Source: Ichthyophonus hoferi
Taxonomy: Eukaryota > Opisthokonta > Ichthyosporea > Ichthyophonida > Ichthyophonidae
DNA: 29,794 bases
Direction of reading: 5' to 3'
Assembly (NCBI GenBank): GCA_002751075.1
Contig: NAOQ01000387.1
Span: 41,130-70,923 of the forward strand
Made by a program: the position numbers and the translations under genes. Of the stretch, positions 1 through 11,566 are shown piece by piece. How positions within the stretch are numbered: position 1 is the first letter of the stretch; every line of letters begins with the position of its first letter. The notes under the pieces were generated by a model that saw only the letters and a list, made by a program, of their open reading frames with translations, searched no databases and had not been told where the DNA came from.

Positions 1-30
1 AACCTCTAGCACAACAACTGAACCTTTAAG

Positions 31-155
31 ACGGATCTGATCAGGCAGCTATCACTTACACTGGTCAAACAGCAATAACCACTATCAGTTATACAGTTGG
101 AGATTCCGACAGCTGTGCACAAGTCATTAGAACTGTCACAGATACTGATAAATAG
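31..155 (+). CDS. Possible 3'-terminal coding exon of a gene entering from the left
   Basis: From an AG acceptor at 29-30, a reading frame of about 40 codons (GGA at 33) runs to a TAG at 153-155. It reads ITYTGQTAITTISYTVGDSD and then a segment ending in TVTDTDK. The Thr/Ile/Ser-rich alternation looks like beta-strand repeats, and the base composition is less AT-rich than the sequence that follows, which drops to very AT-rich right after the stop. I do not recognise the protein. The acceptor has a weak pyrimidine tract, so this could be a chance frame or a degraded gene end. The rest of the gene would lie outside the window. Confidence 0.3.
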
Positions 156-1259
156 TATATTTTTTTATTCAGTATCACTGCAGAAGCAAGAGTGCCCAAT
201 CAGTCTTAGACAGATTCTTTTTACATATTCTAAATATATCATTTAATATATAGAATAATATAAAATTCAGCATTACTTAATTCAATAATGATAACTAGTT
301 ACTTTGCCTATCTTCTATATGGAGCTATATGGAGCACTGCCCGAAGTTATAAATTTAGAAGTTGTCAGTAATGATAATTATAATCAGGATTATATCAAAG
401 ACATGAAAATGCACTACACTGCCAACTTTAAGTCAATTCTATTATTGGATCTCATTATAATATAGTATAATATAATATAACAAAATACATATAGCAAACT
501 GTGGTAGTTCTAGCGACTTGTCCAGAGGTTTTGGAGTTGCCAATTGAGTGTTGTGTAATAGGACTATATATGTATATTTCTATTATAACAATTGTTTAAC
601 AAATAATACGTATATTATGATTTTTTTTAAAAAAATAAAAGATACATGGGTGTTATGATCATGTTTAACAAATAATAAACGAATGCAGAGTTTTGTGTGT
701 CGCAAACGTATTCGTAATTGTATATAACGGTAAAGAGTGCTGGGGCCGCAGATGAGTGAGTGGCTGGTGCTTTTATCATTTATTGAATTACATTTAAACT
801 TGACTTAAATTGTTTTACCTTGATAATCCAATACTATTATCTCCTTTTTAGAATGGCTCTTTAGCTGGCTACGTTATTGTTGTAACTGATCACATTATGT
901 TGACAGATCAGTTTATGAAGTTGAAAAATATTACGCAATTCAATTATTATGCAACTAACCAATTTTGTGCCACGGGCATTGGTCTGCTTATTACTTGGGA
1001 GCCCCTGTAATATAATAAAATAATAAGATAATGTAATACAACGCGATACAATATAATCTAGCGTAACATAATATATTATAAATTGTTTAAACAGGAGTAT
1101 TTAATGTAATAAAATATAATATAACCTAATGGTAAGACATGTATAGGTGTTTGATCAAATGCTCAAGTTCAGTCCAACATAATATGGTTCCCTACCAACT
1201 ACAAGCCTTGGAGGAATTTCCTGTATTGGTTTCAACCTTATAAAATCATCTGATTATCA
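156..1259. other. AT-rich non-coding stretch
   Basis: No convincing coding frame on either strand. There are TA-rich runs (about 455-480 and 1008-1075) and a short direct repeat, GTTTAACAAATAATA, near 592 and 663. Confidence 0.5.
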
Positions 1260-2660
1260 AACATAACATGTAGTGTCGCAATAAATCTTTAAGTTTATTG
1301 TTAAAGCAAAACGATACAACTTATTACTACGTTAATTATGATAGCCCATGTACCCTAGGCGGAATCACCGGGTATCACTAGTTGCAAATTCATATTGTAA
1401 GTCTTATATATTAAGATTACCCAAGTCTGACAAACATTATTTTCACCTTCTTGGCCATTAACGCAGACTATAGTCCAAAAGTCAGAGTTCTGATGTACTT
1501 CTTCTCATTATGAATACTCTTGCTGACATTACTATAATGATTAATTATAGTCATACCTTAATTTCTATAAGTCACACACTTGTTCATAGGCACATTTATT
1601 AATATATGAGATTTGTTCAGTCCTTGACTAAGACCTGACTTTTGGTTACATAGTTCCCGGTAAAATATTGATCTCTCCGTCATATTATAGCCTAGTTGTA
1701 GCACTTAGTTAAAAGGTTAAAAACTAGACAACTGGCTAAAGTTAAAATTAAACTCATCATATGTGGAGACCAAAACTCCCAACTTAAATGTTATCACTAT
1801 TTTGTAAAGCTTGGTACAGATAGCTATTTTTATTTATTAAGTAAGACTAAGCTACAATACTGAGAGCTCTGACCAAACTACTTCCGCGTGTAGAAAGATT
1901 TAACAATAATAGATATTAAAATGGATTAACTGTACGTTATCTTAATTTTTGTGTTGTGCTGTTCAGCCAATTAATTATTTATTATAAAGAAATACTTAAG
2001 TATTAATTGTACCAGACCCACGGCTTTAAAGGTGCAATGCTATATGCCGCTCACATATCTAATATACACAAATACGCACATGAACTATATATTACAAGAT
2101 CATCTGTACAAAGTTTTACAGAGTAGTGATGATATTTAAGTTGCAAGTTTGGGTCTCACATAAGATGAGTTTAATCTTAACTTTAGCCTGATACCTATTT
2201 TTTAACCTTTAACTGAGCGACACAACTAGGCTATGGTATGACTGAGAGGTCAGGATTCTACCAGGAACTATGTAACCAGAGGTCAGGTCTTAGTCAAGGA
2301 CTGCTCAAATTTCATGTAATAATAAATGGGTTTATGTACGAGTGTGTGACTCTATAGAAATGGTATGAATAGAATTAATCATTATACTAATTCAAACAAG
2401 AATATCCATGATAAAAAGAAGTGCATCAGAAGAACGACTTCTGCACAATGCTCCACAACAAATTCTAAAAAGATAAAAATATTATTTTCCTTGGACTCAG
2501 AGGATTTTACCAAACAAGACTTAGAATAACTATTTGTAACCGGCAAAGATCCAGACTCCACCCAGAGTGGACACCAGCCTCGATTCTGTATCTTCCAATT
2601 ATTGTATGTCAATGACAAGCTTTGAAGGATCATCTTCATCAGACACTACACTTGACAGTA
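1260..2660. repeat. Large diverged inverted repeat (two head-to-head copies)
   Basis: The reverse complement of about 1260-1835 aligns along its length with about 2090-2660. The best-preserved stretch pairs 1617-1640 with 2279-2305, both containing the 20-mer CAGGTCTTAGTCAAGGACTG in one orientation. Other matched blocks contain ACTATGTAACCA, AACTAGGCTAT and GATGAGTTTAAT. Arms are roughly 550-570 bases with a spacer of about 250 bases near 1836-2090. Similarity is clear in the middle and fades outwards, so the arms are old. The structure could be two copies of one dispersed repeat inserted in opposite directions, or one fold-back (long terminal inverted repeat) element. No transposase frame is visible inside. 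Confidence 0.75.
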
Positions 2661-4018
2661 ATATGGTCGTATGATCGTATAATATAAAACACAACTCTTG
2701 TGGTTATCTCATTCACGTCATTGCGCCACCATAGTCTCTCGACGATCAAGTGCCTGAACATCCATATTGTGCTGGGCTACACTCTCTTCCTTTGTGGCAC
2801 ACACTTATACTTAATAATACAAATAAAAATATGAGGTATAGTACTGATCCGACAGGCATGATTTAGGACGCCAACAACGTAAATTGAGTATACATATATG
2901 CTGTTAACTAATAAAATATCATATAGATTATACATCCAAGTAAACAAGCATAATCCTTGCGAGGTAATGACTAGAAAAATGACCAGCACAACAGGTGTAC
3001 AGTGAGATATTGAGTTTAAAAACCAAATGAAATAAATTAAATAATGCAGTGGTGCCCATATTGGCTTTTCATTCCTGCCTCGTTACAGCTACAACAGAGA
3101 TTTGTCAAAGGCGATATATGTATAAAGATAGATGCTTCTGTTGTAATATGTATCATATGTTCAATACTTCCTCAATTAATTGTTTATTTGTATTAAAGCA
3201 TAAGATATATTCTATTTATTAACTATTTGCCATTAATCAATATTAAGTAATATTTAGCTAACTTGTATAGAAATAGAGAAATTAATTATCAAACACATGT
3301 CATAATGATTCAGATTGATCTGAATTCAGTCTCACCGTATCACACGTGTTTAGAATGCTAGAAATTAACCAGTGTGGTTGAAATGGGGCTTCCAGTTTTG
3401 TTTACATTATAGTCCACCACCTGACATGCATCGTTGTTAGGGTAACAGCCTCAGATAAACATAGGCCATGTTTACCCTATGTTTTACCGTTTCAACAGTC
3501 TCTGATAATATATGCTGAGAATCGTCCAGCTGTATCTTTTTGGATAATGTCGAACAATCTCATTAGCTATTGGTTAACATGTTAGCAAATGGGACATAAG
3601 TGAGATCTGGGATTAGATTGACAGACAATCTTTACAAACCAATCATATGATAAAGAATGTGCTTCATACAGTTAGAGTTGTGCAAAAGCACCTTAGATAT
3701 GGTTGGTAAATATAATACATACCTTTATCTTATCGGATTAATGTCAACCAATGAAATGTTGCTGCTTTAAACCATTAGTTAATCAGCAGATGCAGTTTCA
3801 TATGACTACCTTACACACCCACCAAATGATTGGTCGATAAAAATTTAACCAATCACTACCTGAATCTCTGGAATGATCAAGATCACAATCACAATAAAAA
3901 AACTGCGGTCCTCCTATGACGTACTACCTACTACCCCTTTTGCCTTCATACATACCCCGATCACATCATTACATCCTTATGTAATAGGTGTACAAATTCT
4001 CAACCCTTATTGACAGGG
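2661..4018. other. Intergenic stretch without recognisable genes
   Basis: No supported coding region. A small hairpin (AAACATAGG paired with CCTATGTTT) lies near 3455-3485. Several ATTGG/CCAAT pentamers fall between 3570 and 3860. Confidence 0.5.
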
Positions 4019-4024
4019 TTTATT
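4019..4024 (-). terminator. Possible polyadenylation signal of the ZC3H11-like gene
   Basis: The minus strand reads AATAAA here, about 15 bases after the stop codon of the upstream coding region. This is very close to the stop, so a later site is also possible. Confidence 0.25.
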
Positions 4025-4038
4025 GAGAACTTTAAAAA

Positions 4039-6910
4039 CTAGTGACCAATAGAATGTGGTCCATTATATTGGCGAGATCGCTTCGTACCCCTCTCCCTAT
4101 CCTCCTGCTCTGTCCACTGCCTGCGCCTTATATCATCACTACCCAATGGGGATGTCGATTGTCCTTGTTTCTCTAATAGGATTTCCGCCAGAGATTTGAT
4201 TTTCAGAGTTGCTAGGTTAGGCGACATTTTGTTTGAACCAGGTCTATTGGCTAGCCCCTGATCTAGATAAGCCTCACGATGGGATAGGTCCATTGGTGGT
4301 AGATCACAGGGAGGATGTGACTCATTTGATTCTTCTGCCCTATGCCCATCACGTCCTCCTATCCTGCCAGTAAGCCGACCTCTAGGATTGGTTGAATGTT
4401 GATATTGATAGGGAGGGTATTTTGATCGTGGCCCCCCATTGGATGAATGGGGGTGATGGTTGTCATGGGAATGCCTGTTGTGATGGGAAGGATAATCCTT
4501 GCCATTGTAAGGCGCCCATTGAGGATGACTGGGTGAGTGATGATTGGTCATATTTGGTGGCATAAACTCTGGTCTGTGAACCCATTGGTCCTCCCCATAC
4601 CCCTGCCAATCCCAATCTCGATGGTAATTGGCTGTACCATGATCATGCTGCGGTGGAAACTCATCAGGCCCCTCTCCTTGCCATATATGGGGAGGGGGTT
4701 GCGGTGTCATGTCAGGCCAGGGGGTGAACCCATTATCTCTATGATGATTGGTCCTTGGGTGATGACGTGGCGGCCAATGACCATGTGGATTATGACTTCT
4801 TATTGGGCCTGAACCACGTGCAAATTGGTTGAAATTGGGAGCAGGCGAAGGATTAAGTTGGGGAGGGGGATAGGGAGCATTACATTGGGAGGGATACTCC
4901 ATATAGCGACTGTAGTGGTATTGATTGTCTAGTAGTATGAGGAAGGGAGTGAAAGGGTGGAGGGGCCGGTCAGGAGAAGAGAGGGAAGGCAGGGGGAGGG
5001 CCGGCAGGGGCATAGATAGATGGATACAGGACTAGAGATAAAGATAGATATAATATGTAGAAGAATGTTTAAATACACACACGTGCATACGCATACTATC
5101 ATATTAAATGTACCTACCAATACCAAGGTAATAATGATTTTATATCAAACTAATAAACGAATAACTGTCACTTTTCACTTCGTTGTAGACCTCTCATTTA
5201 TCTGCATTAAACCTATTCTTATACAACTATATCATATACACATATATGCTTCTATACATCAGAACCATCATCTACTTGATATACACACAAATGAATACAA
5301 ACACGCAAAGAAAAAGAAAAATATAAATACACATATACACACACATACAATTCTAAATATAACCCACCTATCCCCACAGCACTAATAGCCTTAACTGCCC
5401 GTGTCTCATTAGTCTCAGCCAATAGCTTTACAGCCTCCTTTGTCTCACTATCACTCTCCTCTCCTTCTCCCTCCTCCTCCTCCGAGCTGGTATCCCCCCC
5501 TATCTGTATTACTAGGCTAGAATTACTAGCATGATTCTCCGCTAATCCTGGCCCTGTCCATCCATCTTCCTCATCTGCCTCCCACCCTGTGCAGCCATGT
5601 GTTAGTAGTGGCCCAATGGTATCATAGAAATATATTATATATATATATATATACTAGAAGTATAAATGGAGGACTGTCTACTAATAGGGGTATGGCCCTC
5701 CACCAAGAACCAATCGGAACAGCCAATCCTATTCCCATACTAATCATGATATCATGATAATTACCTCCATTCATATCTGAACCAATAGGAACCTCTGGGG
5801 GAACCAGGTATTGGTGCATATAGGCACAGTCATCACCATAGCGACAGCCTCCTGGTTGCAGCTCAAAGCGACAATAGGTAGTACTCCGTCTGTCATCCTA
5901 TATATATATAATAGTAGGATAGCATGTACGTTTTTATGTATGTATATATGTATGCATGTGTGATAGTATGATAGTATGATAGTATATATGTATATATGCA
6001 TGAGAGTATGTGAATATGTTTATAATATATAGTAGATATATAGTAATATCTACCCTCCGTTCCCCTTTAAACAAACAAACCATTGCACACAACCAGACGC
6101 GGAAATTAAAATAAATTGTCTAATAATTATTTATTTTTATATTTATCTTTGAATTGGCTGTGGATAGATGGCTAGAGATAGGATAGAGAGATAAATAAAT
6201 ATATATGTATACTACACATATAAACATGCACATACACATATACATACACATACATTAAGAAGAATAGAGGGAGAATCCATGATTTGATAGAGGAAAAACA
6301 GCCAATAAGCACTTCGATAAATAACTCATTAGACATTGTAAACCAATTAAAAGAATAGAATAAAACAATAAAGGCAAGAGAAGGACTATCATACCTTGGC
6401 AGGGTGTCTAAGTGGACAAGAATCATTGGTGCATTGGTCTAGCAACCAATCAGAACATGTGTCCGTATTCTCATTAATACATAATGGGTTATGACGAAAA
6501 CTACAGAGGTCACCCTAAAGCCAGGGATAGGTTGGCAGTGGAATATGTTGACATATTAGGATATAGTAGGATACATTAGGATATAGTATATTATATTAAG
6601 ATATATTAGGCTATAGTAGAATATAGTAGGATATAGTATACTATATTAGGATATAATAGGATATAGTAAGATAGAGTAGAATATAGTAGGATATAGTATA
6701 CTATATTAGAATATATTAGAATATAATAGGATACAGTAGGATATAGTAGGATATGTTAGGATATAATATAAAATGAGCATGTAGGTCATATATATAATCA
6801 GCCAATAGCATGCCAAGGATGAATCTAAGGAATGTAATAGTAATAGGGTAGGTTACCTTGTTACACCGCGAGTTGAGAAAGTAGAAGCAGTCTTCACCTC
6901 TCTTATTCAT
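4039..6910 (-). CDS. ZC3H11A: ZC3H11A-like triple CCCH zinc finger protein, 5 exons
   Basis: Exons on the minus strand: 6910-6857, 6514-6395, 5897-5765, 5586-5368 and 4928-4039. Phases agree at every junction (0, 0, 1, 1) and give 471 residues. The start matches vertebrate ZC3H11A: MNKRGEDCFYFLNSRCNK corresponds to its MPNQGEDCYFFF region. Finger 1 is C8-X7-C16-X5-C22-X3-H26. Finger 2 is C38-X7-C46-X4-C51-X3-H55, the same spacing I recall for the human second finger. Finger 3 is C67-X8-C76-X5-C82-X3-H86. Exon 4 encodes an acidic Glu/Ser stretch. The last exon is rich in His, Pro, Asn and Gly and carries KIKSLAEILLEK near its end, resembling the short IKTLEEI-type motif of ZC3H11A. The family binds RNA and acts with the TREX complex in nuclear mRNA export. 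The start is chosen because it matches the family N-terminus. The tail beyond the fingers is not conserved enough to confirm. Confidence 0.85.
6553..6770. repeat. 10-bp minisatellite with 60-bp higher-order period
   Basis: About 21 tandem units of a 10-mer near GGATATAGTA lie within intron 1 of the ZC3H11-like gene. Six units form a higher-order 60-base period: the block around 6616-6648 recurs almost exactly at 6676-6708 and in weaker form at 6556-6588. The two better copies contain the perfect 16-base palindrome ATATAGTATACTATAT (6631-6646 and 6691-6706). Confidence 0.85.
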
Positions 6911-7030
6911 GGTGCTGCACTGCTAATAACTGCATAAGTATATGGAAAGGGAAAAGTAGAGGTAAAAGTATAAGAATCAAATAGGGGTATCTGGATAATT
7001 TATATGAAATGCGTGCATAATATAGGTGTG

Positions 7031-7050
7031 CTATATATATATATATATAT
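7031..7050. repeat. (TA)n microsatellite
   Basis: An uninterrupted TA run of about 20 bases in the spacer upstream of the ZC3H11-like gene. Confidence 0.9.
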
Positions 7051-7160
7051 GCAAAACATTAGAACACCCACCTATATATAACAGTAGAATATAAAACATA
7101 TGATGTAAATATTAATATAAAGGAGTGTAGGTAACTGACGCAATATAGCTTAAAAAGAAT

Positions 7161-7183
7161 AGAGAGAGAGAGAGAGAGAGAGA
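7161..7183. repeat. (GA)n microsatellite
   Basis: An uninterrupted AG run of about 23 bases, CT on the minus strand. Confidence 0.9.
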
Positions 7184-7203
7184 AATAAATAGGACAAGAG
7201 AAA

Positions 7204-8053
7204 TTTATAGCGTGGCCTTATTGAGGCTTGTAAATAGTTTCTTAGCAACACTTCCGTCTTTAACTGTATAAACTTTATATATATATATACCATGGTTACA
7301 ACACCTAACTATATAAATAACATTATATATACATATATGCTCTCCTTGCACCTTATCTATATAAATGTTTTGGAATATAAATGTGACTAGTTTAAGATAG
7401 TATAAATTATTCCTACCTTCAATGTCACAGTGCAACCTAAGATGTTTCAAGAGACTCGCAGAAATAAATTAACATGAACCTTTTATTCTAGGGGTTGCCA
7501 TAGAGATTATCATTGATAGGAGTATAGTAACTGGTGCTAATAAAGAGTGTTTAATAGAAAGATAGATGAAAGGGGCTGCTTTCATAAAATAAGTGAAACG
7601 AATAGCAATATTACGTCCTTTTGGCATAAAGAAATACTAGGTATACAGTTATACAGTTAATCCAACAACACAATACTAACAACAATCGATAAATGAAACA
7701 AATATAAAAAATAATAGACAACAATAGCAATGTTGATAATAGCGACAACGATAGTGACAAAATAATATTTATAATAATAATAAGAATAATAATAATAATA
7801 ATGACAATAACAATAATAATGATAATAATAATATTATTAATAGTAATAATAATAATAACAAATAACAACAATAATAACAATAATAACAATAATAACAATA
7901 ATAACAATAATAACAACAACAATAATAATAATGATAGTAGACAAATACATTAATTGTCAACGAGGCAAATAACCAATGATAGTTGAGATTGGTACTTATC
8001 TAAATCTTAAGATTAACCAATAATAGTCATGATGGACCGAACGTAATTTGGCC
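7204..8053 (-). CDS. Speculative small three-exon gene (or 5' UTR exons of the ZC3H11-like gene)
   Basis: Three pieces on the minus strand can be joined in phase. Piece one starts at an ATG near 8053 (MAKLRSVHHDYY) and ends at a GTTAAT donor near 8015. Piece two (about 7463-7427, LLKHLRLHCDIE) ends at a GTAGGA donor. Piece three, after an ACAG acceptor near 7265, reads KDGSVAKKLFTSLNKATL and then stops near 7204. Together they give about 45 residues with phases 2 and 1 matching. I do not recognise the product. Splice signals are only moderate and I chose boundaries to fit, so chance is a real possibility. The pieces could instead be untranslated leader exons of the downstream gene on the same strand. 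Confidence 0.2.
7761..7933. repeat. (AAT)n/(AAC)n-type trinucleotide repeat tract
   Basis: About 170 bases of interrupted AAT and AAC triplets. The centre of the tract (about 7856-7920) repeats AATAAC hexamers. The Leu/Ile-only frames across it on the minus strand are artefacts of the repeat. Confidence 0.9.
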
Positions 8054-8099
8054 ATAGATAGATATTATGAGTTCTTAAAGCAAAAGTGCATAATGGGAG

Positions 8100-9912
8100 A
8101 ATTTGCAATACATAAAATTGGATATATAAAGTAAGAATTAATATATGATAAAGTTGAATTTAAATCGATAAATTTTCCCGTTCTTTAAGATAATCTTTCA
8201 ATACTTATAATTATAATAGTAATTATTATCATATATATATATATATATATATGCATATGGCTAAGAATTAAATGGTTCATGTAAATTAATAGTTGGCATA
8301 TATCATACAGAAATCAACACAAACCCAGTATCCAATCAGGATGCAGATACATAGCCAATATCATATCATCTCATTATATATCAAATCATGGTACAGTAAG
8401 ATAATATAACATAATATAGTGTAGTAATACCACTATTAAATAACCCAGTTTAAAGTTTTGTTGGAAAATAAATAAATATTTAATTCTATTAGCAATTACT
8501 ATTGGATATGTAGTTTAAAAGAATAGCTGGTGTTATCAAACGGCCCTTAAGTCGGTATTCCTTCAATTATAATTGGATCTAGGTCACAGGGATTGGGCCT
8601 GTATAAAATATCAATAAAGGCACTGCAATAACTCCAGCCATCCTAACAACAAATTTGGTAATATTTCATTTTAAGTTTATATTTTTATTTAGTGAATATA
8701 TTTATAGGTATTTTCATATAACTATAGTTACTTTGCCAATGTTGTATATACTTATATTTGACACTACTTTGTTTATCGTGTATACAATTATACATTCAAA
8801 AACATATATAGTACAATAAATATTCTTCATTCCTGATAATGTCAGGCTTAATTTCATCATTAATATTGTGATGCGCTAATACCGCATGTTTCTATTGATA
8901 AGGTTATTTATAATCAAGTTATGAAGGCAACACTGTAACTTAATAATACGTAAAAACGTTAAGGCTATGATATCATTCAAATTTTTTTTAAACAAACTAC
9001 TGTGTTGTGCTAGTGTATTATAAGTCATTGTCCCTGCTACAGTTGATCCTCAGGAAACATAGGAACCTTGGTAGTCATAGGAGGGCATGAGGTAATCCGT
9101 AACCATGGTGAATAACGTGATTGCTTTCAATTGCAATTTCCGATAAGAAAACCGATCTCAACACACTATAACATATATAGTTGTGTTGCATGCCTTACTA
9201 GGGTGTAACTTCTCATAAGGAAAATATTTTTCTCTAAAAATACCCGTATTATAGTAATAATAATAGTAACATATGGCCTGTGTTATACTGGATTCTGGCG
9301 ACCAGCTTAGCAGAATGCTATATGGGAACTTGAACATGGCAACAGTTTGATTTGGATGATTCAAATGCTATGATGTTATAGTTTATGTCCGTGATCAATT
9401 GTATTGCAGAATATTATTGAAGAATCCCCAGGGTTTAAGGGTGGCTAATAGGTGTTGGAGTTAGATTTGATGGGGGCAAGATTATGTGGAACTGAGACAC
9501 TAGAGCCAGTGAGTGACAAAATACTGATAATAATATAACAACAATAATAATCATACAATAGTATATGAATCATCAAACTGCCTATGGCTTAAATGAAGTT
9601 CAAAGACAAATTTCCATGGGACTGACCTATAATGTTATAATCAGGCATCCATTTATTCATTTTCCTTGATATACTAAAAGAGATCTAAAACTACAATAGA
9701 CATATGTTTGGTTTTGTTATCCAAATATAAGTAGCCTAATTGAGCAGTTAATTACACTTGGTAATATAAAACTCGGGTGTATGGGTCATTTGTGCTATCT
9801 AGTAAAGATTTATGTTGAAGCGCTGGGGTTAATATACATAAAAGTACGTCCAGTACATATTTACATTCGCTTTCTAATTATATATATATCTTTGGTAGTA
9901 TGAACAATGGTA
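8100..9912. other. AT-rich stretch without supported genes
   Basis: Contains a (TA)n run at 8231-8252 and AAT-rich patches near 9250 and 9525. A minus-strand frame at 9158-9364 has a somewhat coding-like start (NHPNQTVAMFKFPYS) but is too short to support. Confidence 0.45.
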
Positions 9913-11179
9913 TTACACAATCGTGACTAAAAGAGCAACGACGAGCACAGCTGGCAACAGGAGTACAATCAGGCCTGTGAAAATGAAAGGGCTACTAAAT
10001 TACTTGGAGTAATTAGGGTAGGAGATGCACACATTGCTCACTAGTGTATAGGTAAGCGAGACATAGCTAGATCAGTCGGGTTATATAACTATATATTACC
10101 ATTTATGATTTGGTATTATGTTTTATTACAAATCGTATATTGCACGTAAAATATTACATAAATATAAATATATATATAATTATATAATGATCAGTATAAA
10201 CATGCTATAATAGGTATGATATTAAGTATTATAGTATGTATGATAGCAGGTATAATAGCAGGTAAAATAGTATAGATGCTATTATGATAATATAATGGTA
10301 TGTATAGTATATATATCAGCTATTCTTTCTTAACCAATACTCCTATTAACATTAGAACACCAACATTCTATCATTAACACATCTTAATGAGAACAACAAA
10401 ACCAAGTCTTTCAAAGAAAAGGGGAGAAGAAAGGTATACATACCACATTGTATTTTATCAGATCTCGATGGGAGAATGTCACCAACAGGAGGGGTGGCTG
10501 CATTTGTACGACTATTAATTGCATCCAGGTGGTCATCTAGCTCATCTAACAGTACTGATAATACACCAATGGATGAGTATATCCATACATGTAAAATAAT
10601 TTGTTTACATCACTATACATATATGTGGGTGTGTATATGAATGTATGTATGCGTGTATACATAATATATATATATATAATCTAAATCATTTTTAAAAAAA
10701 CAAACTATATGCCGGCTAACAATAGGAATAAAAATAGGGACGGCAAGGGCAATGATATGATTGTTTAATAAATAGTAAAGTGAATGCTCAAAATATCAAC
10801 CAATAGTAATAGAAGTACTAACCGTTCTGTTGGTCTACCTCTTCAAATATAGCCTGACCAATATCTCGTTGCCTAGCAACAGCCTGTGAAAGTCCATCCA
10901 ATCCCCTGTTTTGCTCTATTATCAACATTTAAATTAATAGTGTAGGAATTACGCTTATAGTAAGATATATTACATTTACTATTATAAACAGGACAAAAAT
11001 AACAATATTGCTAATATTCTCATATATAATAACAATACTATCCATATAATACAAACATGTATGCAATACATACATGGACCCTATCACACACACCTTCCAT
11101 AGTTATTCTCTGTAGCTCTAACATCTCAGCCACATCTAAAGACGCATCAACATAATCATTCTCATCTAGCAGCTCCTCT
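9913..11179 (-). CDS. STX8: Syntaxin-8-type Qc-SNARE, C-terminal part (4 exons, 5' end missing)
   Basis: Minus-strand exons: about 11179-11094, 10915-10823, 10554-10444 and 9974-9913, all joined in phase 1. The first ends in an acidic helix (DVAEMLELQRITME). The next two encode the SNARE motif: EQNRGLDGLSQAVARQRDIG matches the EQDAGLDALSS start of human STX8, and VDQQNVLLDELDDHLDAINS holds the central zero-layer Gln (second Q of DQQN) of Q-SNAREs. The last exon starts after IQC and encodes one hydrophobic tail anchor of about 20 residues (GLIVLLLPAVLVVALLVTIV) ending at the stop, as in STX8 (SASCG then the membrane segment). Such proteins sit on late endosome/vacuole membranes and form Qa-Qb-Qc-R fusion bundles. 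The plant SYP5 group is the main alternative assignment. The N-terminal Habc-like half is not visible; it lies near or upstream of the gap at 11567. Confidence 0.82.
10197..10320. repeat. Degenerate AT-rich tandem repeat in the last STX8-like intron
   Basis: Imperfect 10-11 base units near GCAGGTATAATA/TAGTATGTATGA, similar in style to the minisatellite at 6553-6770 but less regular. Confidence 0.5.
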
Positions 11180-11524
11180 CTATAACCCACGCGTAGATTA
11201 GTATACTGGCAGGTATATCACATTTATCTACACACATACACATGCAGGCACTTCTAGCTACCACATACGGCCTAACAATACCTTTTAAAAGTGTGTTTTT
11301 ATATATATCAGAATTATATACTATATCCAATTAATATACGCACACATCATAGTTCAACATTAGCCGCCGCTAAATGATAAAAAAAATTAAAAAATCATGC
11401 ACTTCATACTGTGTATGCATGTATATGTATATGTATGAAAGAAAATGTTCGAAAGGAGCTGATCAACATTATATATATAATTTTGCCAATCAAAACGAGA
11501 ACAAATATATATTGAAAAATTTAC

Positions 11525-11548
11525 GTAGTTCTCAAGAAATCATGACCC
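11525..11548 (-). CDS. Possible 24-base microexon of the STX8-like gene
   Basis: On the minus strand TTGATTGACAG precedes GGGTCATG and the piece ends before GTAAAT. It encodes GHDFLRT and leaves phase 2, which fits the A at 11179 that begins the next exon. The fit is suggestive only, because the incoming exon would be inside the assembly gap. Confidence 0.25.
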
Positions 11549-11566
11549 CTGTCAATCAAGTGCGAA

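Noticed and set aside
2382-2639. 85-codon minus-strand frame
   Set aside because: Falls inside the right arm of the inverted repeat and the matching left arm does not keep the frame; no domain seen.
4537-4812. 91-codon plus-strand frame
   Set aside because: Antisense shadow of the His/Pro-rich last exon of the ZC3H11-like gene.
4929-5013. Upstream extension of the last ZC3H11-like exon to an ATG at 5013
   Set aside because: The stretch is a pyrimidine-rich 3' splice region ending in TACTACTAG on the minus strand; the phase-1 join at 4928 fits the preceding exon exactly.
5020-5385. 121-codon plus-strand frame
   Set aside because: AC/TA-rich intron sequence of the ZC3H11-like gene read in a frame that happens to be open.
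7611-7960. Leu/Ile/Tyr-only minus-strand frames
   Set aside because: Translations of the AAT/AAC repeat tract.
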